Positions 31,647-42,603 of a stretch of 64,000 bases of DNA are shown here, in pieces. The position numbers and the translations under genes were made by a program. The first letter of the stretch is position 1; each line of letters begins with the position of its first letter. The stretch spans positions 231,376 through 295,375 of the forward strand of contig CDMY01000688.1 of assembly GCA_001179505.1 (NCBI GenBank), written 5' to 3'. A model generated the notes under the pieces. That model ran no database searches, had not been told where the DNA came from, and saw only the letters and a program-made list of their open reading frames with translations. This DNA is from Vitrella brassicaformis (taxonomy: Eukaryota > Sar > Vitrellaceae).

Positions 31647-34600
31647 CTATGTGTCGGTGTCCTCCGAGAATCGCACCGACTTCTTGGACGCACAGGAGCC
31701 GGTGGTGCTCTGACGATCCACACCGCCCGCCATCGCCATCTCTCCCCTCTGCACAACAGCTTGGCCGGGGCCGGGGACGTGGTTGTGGTTGTGGTTGTGG
31801 GCGTCGTCACCCTCTGGGGACTGGTGGACGCTGCTGTGCTCTCTGGAAGCCATCTCCAGCAGCTCCTTGCTCACAGGGCCGAGCACCTCTGTCGGCTGTG
31901 TGCTGATGGTGCCGCCAGGGGTCCTGACTGCCTCGCCATCGGACTCCTTCTCCTTCCCATCCCCAGCAGCACCATCACCGTTGCCGTCCACGGTGCTGCC
32001 GGCGGTTGACGAGTGCAGCGGTGCCCGGGGTGCCCGCTTGAGGCATGGGCAGAAGGGTGCGAAGTAGGACTGGATGATCTCCAGCCGCTTGGACACGATG
32101 AGCATTGCCAGCCGCAGCCGCGACTTGGATCTCTTCGTCTTTTGCCGCTTGCGGATGAGGTCCTCCAAATCCAATTGCAAAATCTCAGACTGTCTGAGGA
32201 TTTCGGTGTGGACGCTGTCCTGACGCTGCAGCACCCGGGTGATGAGCCGCTGGTCGAGCAGCGCCACGTGCAGGTCCTCCACCGTCATGCCCAGCTGCAG
32301 GGCGTCCATCCTAGCGTCGCGCGCCAGCCCGTCAAATGCCTTACGAATCCCGATTATCAGCCGCACCTGCCACCACAACACACACAATGAATGCCCGTGT
32401 GAGTGTGTGTGCGGGTGTGTGGTATACCTTTTGTATGGCCCTTCTCCATCTGGCAATGGGGTGCATGTGTATGTCGTTGTCGTCGCCGTCGATTGTGTGT
32501 CGGTCGTGGTCACTGCTCTGAGAGGAGAAAGTCCGCAGCTTGGACGCTATCCGCCGCAACACGCCCATGCCGGCTGCACGAGCACAGAGCAGAGGAGTTA
32601 TATGTCCCTTTATGTCTCGAGTGGGGTGGATGTGGTGTACCGTTCCCGCCAGATCCGGCGGTGCCTTCATCATCGCCGCTGGTGCCTGCCCTGGGTGACG
32701 ACATCCGTCGGCCGATGTCGCTGGCCATCGACAGAGTGGTCTTCGTCTCGAAACGCCGCGACGCCCCAGCAGACCTGCAGCAGCGAAACAAACGACACAC
32801 GCGTGTGTACCACTCTGGAGGAGGAGAAGATGATGTCTCTGTGCAAAGGGCACTACCTGGCCGTCTGTGGTGGAGGTGTGACGTCTCCCTCTGAGCCCCC
32901 GGGCAGCACATGCCCCTCAGACACCGACCGCTCCACCTGCTCGGCCGGCAGCGTGGTGTCCTGCTCCTGCTGCTGCTGGTCTGCCGCGAGCACCTCATTC
33001 TCCTTCACACTGGCCAGAAAGGAGTGGCCCTTCGGCAGCAAGGCCGGCGGCTCGGTGGCGTTGACCACATCGGAGTCCGATGCGGAGCGGTCGAGCTGGT
33101 GAGGTGGGGTCGCGTCGGGCGACCGGCTCCTGGGGCTGGGGCTGCGAAATGCACCTACGGCATTCACCACCTTGCGAAGCCGCTTGGCTCCTGACACACA
33201 CGCACACACACACACAGAGAGAGATAGGGAAAGTGCCCCTTGTGTGTGTGTGTTGGATTGTCCCTGTCACCCACACACACACACCTGCGCCAGGCTGTGG
33301 CTGGTGCTCGTCTTCCGGCACGTCAAGTGTGGCTTGGGATTCGAACGTGCGGCTGATGCTGGGAGCGTTCTGCGATGGGGAGGTGGCGACCGAAGGACTT
33401 GACGAGAGGGCCTTGCTGCAGCCCGACAGACACGTAACAACGACACACACATCCCATGGTTGGCAATGATGTGCGTGAGATGGTGTGGTCACCTTGAAGT
33501 ATGGCTGAACGAGTTGTGCGACCCCGGAGCCAATTTCTGTATCCTTCGCCGCAGGTTGACCAGGTGCCGCAGCACCCGCACGCCCGGCGACTCCTGCTGC
33601 GTGCCCGACAGCAGCAGGTTCGGGTCGACCTGTCGGATCATCTCTCTCGCCTCCGCCAGTTTGTTCTGCAGCGCCTTTCGGCGGAACACCCGGACCAGCG
33701 TCTCGTGGACGAAGAACACGTCGAAGTAGGCCACGTGACGGTGCAGCTGCGGGATGATGGCCTCCTGCAGAGAGGGAGGAAGGAGACGAGAGAGAGAGAG
33801 ATGGAAGAGTGCGGTGTGTATATGTGTGTGTGTTTATGTGTGTGTGTCGTCGATCTCACGTTGAAGCACTCTCTGAGGAAGTTTCGCTCCGCCTCTGAGA
33901 GCTGCGATATGTCTAGCAGCTCGCCACCCTTACTGCACGCACAGAGGCACCACATGTGAGTAACACGTACGTGTGTGTGTGCGTGTGTGTGTGTGTACCC
34001 CGGTCTGAGGAGTATCCTGGCCTGGTCGAGCATTGTGAGGCGCCTGATGAGCTTCGGCACACGCCGCCGGGGACACGACCAGGCCTTCCGCCTTGGCCTG
34101 ACCAATGACGAATGCACGTGTGTTGTGTTGTCCGGATGGTTCTGTGCAAACAAACATGTGGCTGCCTGCACGACTCTCTCACATCTCGTTGTTGAGTTCC
34201 CTCTCTCTCTGCGCGTGGTATCTCTTCTCGGCCTTCTGGAAATAAGGCCGCAGAAACCACAGAGCCGCGCGAAAGACGAAGAACACCTGTGCACACAGAC
34301 AGAGACACAGACACATGTACGCCTTCATGTGTGTGAGTGCACCGCGCCCTACATGCAGGCAGACAACGAACACCACCACGGCGTACTCGGCGCCCGCCTC
34401 AGCCACCGCCCCGGTGTCCACGAGCTCCTCCTCCACCCTCAGGTTCTCCAGCACCGGGATACACAGGAGGGTCAGCAGGAAGGCCCACAGCGCCTGGGAC
34501 TCGAGATGGTCACATATCTTGAATGCACGGTTGTCATACGGCTGGAAGGCAGCTGCAGCGGACACACACACACACGGTCTGTCTTGGGGAGGGGTGGTGG

Positions 34601-37600
34601 GCGTGCTGACCGTTAAGGAAGAGGGAGATGACGGCGAGCAGCAGGAGGACAATCATTTCGTGCTCGGCGCCGAGGAAGGGGATGGCCGGGGGCAGGTCCA
34701 CTATGATGCGGCGGAACATGGCCCACGACTCCCACCAGTAGAAATCAGGCCTATATATAAGCACACAAACAACATACACACCACACATGACATGAGTGGC
34801 TGGCCGGTTCTCTTGCTCTCTGTCGGTGCTCGGTGCGGTGTCTGCCGTCTTTCGCTCACTCATAGCCCGCGAAGAGGAAGCCGAATCGCGCCATGACGCT
34901 TTCCTCATGTAAGCGGTGCCGATGCTGCGCCGCAGAATCAGAGGTGAGCCGTGGGGCTCTGTGTGTGTGTGTGTGTGCGCCAAGCTTGCCTGTCTGAGAA
35001 TGAGGTACATGGCGATGGGCAGTCCTGCTGTCCACAGGACCATGCCGACGAGCGACAGGGTGAACCAGTACTGGAAGTGGTGGCCGGTGCACTCGATGGA
35101 CGGATGGGACCTCACGCGCGGCCCGTCCAGCACCACACAGTCGAGGTTGTTGATGAAGCACTTGGTCATTATCGGGTGGAACAAAACCACACACACTACC
35201 TGGTGGACACACACAACACACAACACACAACACACATACACGGTGGCACCAATGGGGTGTGTGTGTGTGTCTGAGTGTGTGTGTTTCCCTCCCTCCCTCC
35301 CTCCCTCCGTCCCTCCAGCTGGATTGCATTGCACTAACCACGCACGAGGTGGCTTTGCGGTGGACCTCTGTGAGCCACGGTAGTGCCTCTGCGTCGTCCT
35401 TGCCCTCGAGGAAGCGCTTCATCCGGCCGACGTAGATGTTATCGTTCTCGCCGATTCCCGTCGACGGCATTCGGCTGATCCGACGGTTGGGGACATGTAC
35501 GGGCTGCTCCTGAATCGGTCAAATCAGATCAGACCACACCACACCACACCCGTACACAGCGTCACGTCGGGGTGTGTCTGTCTGCCGACCGTGCATGGGT
35601 CGATGCTGTTGGTGCGGTCCACGCCTCGCTCAGCATCAGGGGTCAGCGGCAGGCCGTGCCGCTTCCGGTCGAAATACACCTTCCCTGCACACACACACAG
35701 ACACAGAGTATTGCACAGCACACACGCGCCCGCCAGAGTCTCTGCGTACCCGCATAGAAGCCGTAGGCCAGGAGGACGGCCACAGGGGGAAACAGAAATG
35801 CCAGCAGCGCGTAGAAATGGATCGCCGGAAAGGTTCGCAACAGGCACTCTGCCCGACAGACAACACACCCAACACACAATACAGTACAGCATCCACTGAG
35901 CATGCCATCCCTGTCTCCCTCCGTGTCTCTCCCACCCACCGATGCCTATGAAGTTTTTCAGCGGGTTTGTGAGCGAGTCGAGGTAGCCCACCCCCTCTGT
36001 GAGCTGCCGGAACACGTCGAGGTTGACGTTCTCCATCGCCATCCCCACAGCGGGCCCACACATCTCCAGCCACGTCTGGACGATCTTCACAATCACCGCC
36101 TGCAGACTCAGCGTCTCCAGCCCCTCGCGCAGCGTCGACCGCACCAGGAAGGCGATGATGGTCAGTGCGACGACGGGGAAGAGCACGATCTGCCAACGGG
36201 CAGGCACCACACACAGACACATGCATCTCTTTCTCCCTGTGTGAGTGCATGTGTGTGTGTGGCGTACCTTTGACCATGACCAGATGGGGGATGGGCACTC
36301 CTGGCACTCTCCTCCGCCAGTGGGGGGCGCGTATCCACGGCTGCAGTCAGCACACAGCGGCCCAAGCGAGCCCTCGCCGCAAGTGTTGGCACCCATGCAC
36401 CGCGCGTCATTGGGACACTGCACAAAAGTGTACCTGCACCCAGACGCCCACCCAGGCGGCGCTTGAGTCGATCTATGCTATGCGTGTGTGGTGGATGTGT
36501 GGATGCGACGCACACGTACGCGTTGCTGGACTGAGCGACGGGGTCGAACCCATCGTAGAGGCGGAACATCGTTCCCTGCAGCCAGGCGTACCCCAGCCTG
36601 TTCACAAGTGCCTCCACCTCCTCGTCTGCACCAAGAATAAGGAAGATACACCCACGCGACGCGACGCAACGCAACGCTCTGGCTGTGTCGTGACCCACGA
36701 ACTCACTGACTGACCGGTCATGTTGTCGAATTTGTCTTCTCTCCGCTGCCTGTACAGATTGTCGAACCGGTAGAACCCCGGCAGTGCGTCAGGATCCGCG
36801 CGCTGACGCGGCAACGAGCAATTCGCTCCCACAGGACACTGACAAGTGACATCATCAACACACGCACACACACACACACACAGACACATGGCTTTCATCT
36901 CGCCTCTCTCCCTCTCCCCCCCCACACCCACACACACACACACACACATGCTCAGCTCAGCTCAGCTCACCAGCCGACATGTGGCTGCCCCGGACACCTC
37001 TGCAACAGTCCCCTCGACGCAGGCCGAACAATACTGGCTGGCGGAGGTGGCTGCGTATGTGCCGGGGGTGCACCTCAGACAAACCACCGCCCCCTCGCGC
37101 GAGAACGTCCCCTCCGGGCATACGTCGCACTGGCCCATCCCCATCCGCGGCGCCGCCTTGCCGGCCACACAGGGGAGGCAGAAGTCGATGCCATCGACAC
37201 GGAAGTGGCCCGGGGGGCAGGGCGAGCAGACGTCCATGGACCGCCACGTGGCGTTGTCGATCTCGAATCGGTGCCAGTAGTCCTCTGATGGCGGCTGGTA
37301 CCCAAGCCGGCAGCCGAACATCCGAGGGTCGATCTTAATCTGACAAATGGATAAATGGATGGATGGATGGCAAAAGAAACGTTTCGAGCCCTGTGCTGTG
37401 TGGAGGCGTGTGTGGCGCACCCTCAGTGGCTCCTCCCTCATGTGCCGTGCCAGCGATGCAGGGATGCCTAACACACACACAGACAGACACACAGACAGAC
37501 AGACAGACAGACAGACACACAGATAAGTACTACGTGCAGACATGCAGTAAGTCCATGTACCCACCTGGCTGGAGATTGGGGTTCTCTATGAGCGTGATGG

Positions 37601-40600
37601 AGTTGGTGAGAGGGACGTCGTCGAACACGTCAGGAAGCGGACCCGCAAACTGATTCCGCTGCTCAAACCAAACGACAACACAACAGAACCAACGAAATAC
37701 GCCAATTGACACGCGTCCGTCCGTCCGCTTCACATGGAGGAATATGGTGGAAGCCATCTTGAGGCCGCCAATGGACTGCGGGATCAAACCGGAGAACCTA
37801 CACACACACACACACGCGCGCGCGCGACGCATCAGGACATCTGTCTCTACTTGGTCGGTCGGGTGAACTTGCCGTGACACGTACATGTTGTAAGACAGGA
37901 ATAGGTAGGTGAGGTTTCTCATGCCGGGGTAGTAGTTGCCGTCCCTTCCCCAGCCACCCCCGATGCACGGCGGAAGCGGGCCTGAGAACAGATTCCGCTC
38001 CAGCCGAAACCTGCACACACCGAGACACACACGCACACACACGTGTGGATGAGTGATTGATGGTCAGGGGGGTGAGGCGGGTGGGGTGGGCTCACTCGAC
38101 GATGCTTGTGAGGTTGCAGATGGTGTCGGGCAGCTCCCCCTGGATGCGGTTGCCCTCTATGTTGAAGTCCGTGAGGGCGCCGCAGTTGCCCAGCGACTCG
38201 GGCAGCTCCCCAACCAGCATGTTCTGCTCAAGGAGCAACATCTTCAGCTTCGACTCGCGCCCGCTGCCCCTGCATTACATGGACACAGACACACACACAC
38301 ACACACACACCCCAGGGAGGGTGTAGCTGTGGGTGAGGACTGTTTTGTGTGTGTGTGTGTCTGTTGTGTGTGTGTACTTTGACGGGCATAGGTTTGGTTC
38401 GAGTGACGGGATAGGGCCGTCGAACCTGTTCCTCGCGAGGACAAGCCCCTGGCAGTGCTTCAGCTTGCCCATACTCTTGGGGAGCGGGCCGCCCAGACCT
38501 AAAGGACACACACGCGGAGACACTCGTATGTGTGTGTGTGTGTGTGTGTGTGTGTTATGTGTGTTAGTGTGGGAGAGGGGCGAGGGGCCGTACCTTCGGC
38601 GCCTTGCATGATGATGTAATAGGCGTCCCTCTCGCAGAGGATGGCGGCCCACATCGAACAGAAAGGCGAAGAGACGTTGAGTCGCCAGCCGGTCCACCGC
38701 TCCAACAGGCCAGTGGCGTTGTTGTGCGACAAGAGATCGAAGTAGAACTCGATGACCGACAGGCGGTCCTCGTCACACACGTGGCACCGCGCCCCGCACA
38801 AGACACAGTCCTTCGGGACCGTCACCGACCTAATCTCAACCCACACAGAGGCACACCCACAGAGAGAGAGTGTGGTGGGTCTGGTGGTCGGTGTGTTGCT
38901 GACCTGCCGGGCCAGACGGGCTGGTAGGTCCTGTTTCGCTCTCCCCGATCAAAGTTCCAGGTTCCTGTTTGTTTGTGTGGGTGGGTCCGCCACACGTCAG
39001 TGCTTGTGTGTCGACTGGCGTGTGTGCGTGTGTGTGTGTGTGTGTGTGGTTGCGTACCGTTCTTCCACTCGGCGGCTTCGATCCACTTGCCTTGGTCCCA
39101 CCGGTTGTTTAGCACCACATACCGGCCCTCGGCTACACACACACACACACACACACACACGGGAGGAATGTGAGTACCACCATCGCATCGCATCCCATTA
39201 GTGTGTGCGAGAGTGTTAAGTGTGTGTGTACCCTCTTTGTCGCTGCCCAGGTGTATGGGCCCCGTCAGCCCTTCCATGTGGACGTCCCTCAACGCGTCCA
39301 GCAACACCTCACCTGAACACACGCACACACGCACACACACACACGCACACACGTGTGCCTGCACGTTTCCATGGTGCCTGTCTCTCTGTTCACCCAAGGG
39401 ATTGACCATCCAGGTGGCCGGATCGGTGCTCGTCGGCTCAGTGAACGGAGGCAGCTCATCTGTGTACACACACACAGACACACAGACACACACAGACATT
39501 CATTTAACAATGCCCTCACTCACCGTCGAATCTTTTGAGCGCCTCGTCCACCCCTTTGGCTGCGAACATGGCGGCGTCGTACGAGTGCGCCACATAGTTG
39601 TCAACGCGACTGCGGTCGGCCTCAGACACGTTCAGGCGGTCAGCCAGCCTACACACACACACACACACAATGGACACTTGCGAACACACAGGTGGGAGGT
39701 GCATTATTGGTCAAGGATATGATATGTGTGTACGTGGCTCGAGTGTCGGTTCCGTTGGCTATGGAGGGGATGACGGCGAGGAAGCCGCCAGTGGCGTTGA
39801 GAAAGTCGGGGTCGGGCACTATGTCCAGAATGGTGTCCGTCCCAATCCTACACACACACGTGTGTGTGTGTGTTTGTATCCAGGCATCGCACGTCGGTGT
39901 CATCATATGGAGGGATGGATGGATGGCTACCGACCGACCATACCATGCGGTGCCTCTGTCGAGGACGCGGCTTTGTTCTGCCGCCCTGAGTATGGCGGGC
40001 AGCATGTCCTTGCTCACCGCCAGGATGAACACAGCGGCATCCTCACGGACATAGATCCCTAAACAACACAACCACGCCAACGCAGCAAACGATTGGTATC
40101 TATCGTGTGTCTGTCTGTGTGAGTTTGAGTGCGTGTGCGTACCCTCCAGTATTTCAACGAGCTCCTCTACAGGTCTGTCGCCCACTGCGTATCCCAGGGG
40201 GCTGATCTTGTATGAGGGCGCCAGGCTCTCAAAAGCCGTCTGGATGCCCTCACCTGCACACGCACAGCCAGCCATCGACAACACACCTACACACCCGCGC
40301 ATCGCAGACACGTGAGTGTGTTCACTGATCACCGACCGTATCCGTCATTGGTGTGCAGAATGACGAGCCGCTCCCACTTGAAGTGCTGGCACATGTCCAA
40401 GATCACTTTCACTTGGAACACGTCAGACGGCACCAAACGGAAAAAGGCTTTATACCTGCAGCCAGCCGGGGGGGAAGCACACACACCAATGAGCGTACAC
40501 AAAACAAGAGGGAACACTTTTGCTGCAGGGGTGGGCGGGGATGCATCTCATCTATCTATTTACCGGACGAGTGTCGGTGCGGTGGCAGTGGGCGACACGA

Positions 40601-41210
40601 GCGGTATGTGGAAGAAGCCGGCGAGCGGCAGGGCCGCCGCCGACATGCTGCTGCTCATCGGGCCCACCACTATGCTCACCTAATACACAGAAAGCAAGGC
40701 AACATCGGCGCAATGCTGTCACTCCGCCCTCCCGTCCTGACTCACCTCCTTCTCAATCATCTCCCGCACAGCCAGCAGCCCCCTGATCGAATCAGCCGTC
40801 GTGTCGCCCACCAGAAGCTCCACCTGCAGACGCAGACACACACACACACACACACGTACGTGTGTGTCCATGTTGATTGCTCACACACACGTGTGTGTGT
40901 GTGTGTCCATGTTGATTGTTCTCAGTGTGACTCACAGTGTAGTTGGTGAGAATGTCGGGGTCATTGTTGATGTCATCGATGGCCAGCCGAATGGCCGCCT
41001 CCCTCACCGTGTCCTTCTCGGCGTTCAGCAGCGCACCTGCACAATCACAAGCAAGCAACAGTCAAAATCACGATAGATGGACAGACAAGCAAACCACTCT
41101 CATTCAGTCAGTCACGATTGAGAAGTGCGCGCACCGAGGCGTATGGTGCTCCGCTGGGCGCTCGAGAGCCACAGGAGCGATAAGGCGCATAAGCAGACGA
41201 GAGATCTCAT
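31647..41210 (-). CDS. Giant receptor-like membrane protein: ligand-binding, LRR, cysteine-rich and multi-pass parts
   Basis: ATG at 41208-41210 with a signal peptide (MRSLVCLCALSLLWLSSAQR), stop at 31647-31649, roughly thirty short exons. In order: a type-1 periplasmic-binding/ANF receptor domain (LNAEKDTVREAAIRLAIDDI, VSIVVGPMSSSMSAAALPLA, FFRLVPSDVFQVKVILDMCQ); a segment of C-x-x-C and WPG blocks near 38.9-38.6 kb; leucine-rich repeats of plant receptor type (LGGPLPKSMGKLKHCQGLVL, NRIQGELPDTICNLTS, NLFSGPLPPCIGGG); ephrin-receptor-like cysteine repeats (CSPCPPGHFRVDGIDFCLPC, CPEGTFSREGAVVC); then several membrane helices (IVLFPVVALTIIAFLVRST, FYALLAFLFPPVAVLLAYGF, FTLSLVGMVLWTAGLPIAMY, MIVLLLLAVISLFL) and a long polar cytosolic tail rich in Ser, ending KKSVRFSEDTDT. 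The binding domain resembles that of GABA-B and plant glutamate receptors. Ligand and output are unknown. Confidence 0.75.
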
Positions 41211-41551
41211 GCTGGTCTGCGACGGAAGGGCCCTGTGACTCAGGGGCTCATGCACATCGTCGCGCCAGCGAGATAATCGATGAGAGATGTCGATCAATGG
41301 CAGATGGGCACATCGGCGGCATGTGAAAGCCGCGCTGTCGTGTTGATGTCCCTTCTTCACTCCTTTATTTGACTGCGAGCTTCCTCTCATCCCCTGCGAG
41401 CTTAGAATTGGCTGAGAATTCAAGAGATTTGCTCAATGGCGTTGGAGATCTGAAGCCGCAGAGGCCGTGCTGTGGCCGACACGAACAACTGGCGAGAAGG
41501 GCTCCCGCCCAGAGTTTGTCTCGCTGACTTTCGAGCAGGGAGATTGTGGCG
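41211..41551. promoter_or_regulatory. Head-to-head promoter region
   Basis: 341 bases between divergent start codons of the receptor-like gene and the CDGSH gene. No recognisable element beyond a T/A-richer stretch at about 41350-41425. Confidence 0.4.
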
Positions 41552-42274
41552 ATGGGTGCGGGCGGCAGCAAGGCAGCCGCAGCGCTGCGGAAGCCGGGAG
41601 ACCCTCTCAATGTCGCCGGTGAATTGCCACACCGTCATGGATCCATCCATTCATTCATCCACTGGGTGTGCGGTGACGCTGCTGTGCTGTGTGGGTGTGT
41701 TGCAGGTCACAAGAATGTTCACGAGGCCATCATAACTGAGCCGTCTCAGAAGGCGTCCAAGTACTCCATCTGCCGGTGCTGGAAGAGCGCCAAGTTCCCC
41801 ATATGCGACAACACCCACCAGAAGCTCCAGAAACAGGGCATACAGTGCGGTACGTACGTGAGTATGTATCGACGAATAGCTAATGGGTGGACAGCCAGAC
41901 GGACAGTCGGAAGGCAGGCGTCCGCCCATTGTGGGTGGGTCCCTTCTCTCTCTCTCTCTCTTCTCTCTGCGTGTCTGAAGGTCCGTGCATGTTGGAGGTG
42001 AAGAAGACGATAGTGACTGCCTCCACCATGGTGAAGAACACATCGGCGGGAGGGGCAGGTGCGAAGCTCATCACGGTCGGAGCGGCAGGGGGCATCGCTG
42101 CGATGACCGGTACGTATGATAGATACGGTTGGCAAGCATATGACGGCAGATGGACGGCCTTGCCTATCTCCCGCCCTCCTTGATGTGTGTGCGTATCTGT
42201 GTGCGTGTGTGTGTGTGCGCGTGTGTGTGTGTGTGTTGCCTGCAGGCACTGCGCATTGGATGGGCGTCATCTAG
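41552..42274 (+). CDS. CDGSH iron-sulfur domain protein (mitoNEET-like)
   Basis: Four exons, all phase 1: 41552-41618, 41706-41849, 41981-42109 and 42246-42274. The product is about 122 residues. The CDGSH finger reads YSICRCWKSAKFPICDNTHQ, with three Cys and one His arranged C-x-C...C-x3-H to bind a 2Fe-2S cluster. The usual CDG is CDN here. It is followed by GPCMLEVKKTIV, the beta strand seen in mitoNEET. The family works in iron-sulfur and redox handling on mitochondrial or ER membranes. Unlike mitoNEET, there is no N-terminal membrane helix. The protein starts MGAGGSK, a good N-myristoylation site (Gly2, Ser6), and ends in a moderately hydrophobic tail (LITVGAAGGIAAMTGTAHWM). Confidence 0.85.
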
Positions 42275-42603
42275 CATTGCCCCAACCACTCAGTGTGTGT
42301 GTGTCGCCGTGCCGTGCAGGTGTTGGCCTGCCTTTTGCGGTGAGGTGCTGTCAGTCTGTTCTTGACACAGCGAATGTAGTCCTGTAGCCAGCTTATTATG
42401 CGTGGGTGTTTCTAGCCTGCAACTGTCCCATGACCGATCTGACCGATCACACACATGACCCATCGGCTGACTTGCAAGGGGGAATGCAATCACACAAGGC
42501 ATGGCATGGCAAAACCCAAACACAGACAGGAAGAAAGGGCTAACAGTCCGCAAGACACAGGTCAGCACTGACTGACCAGTCTGTCTGCCCTGTCTAATCT
42601 AGT
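42275..42603. other. Short convergent intergenic stretch
   Basis: About 330 bases between the stop codons of the CDGSH gene and the Sas10 gene. Nothing recognisable. Confidence 0.5.

Noticed and set aside
37473-37525. Array of short ACAG units, possible CRISPR-like array
   Set aside because: These are simple tetranucleotide microsatellites without distinct spacers, common throughout the window.
39847-39872. Perfect CA/TG palindrome in an intron of the receptor gene
   Set aside because: It is a trivial product of adjacent (CA)n and (TG)n runs and is not listed as a separate structural element.
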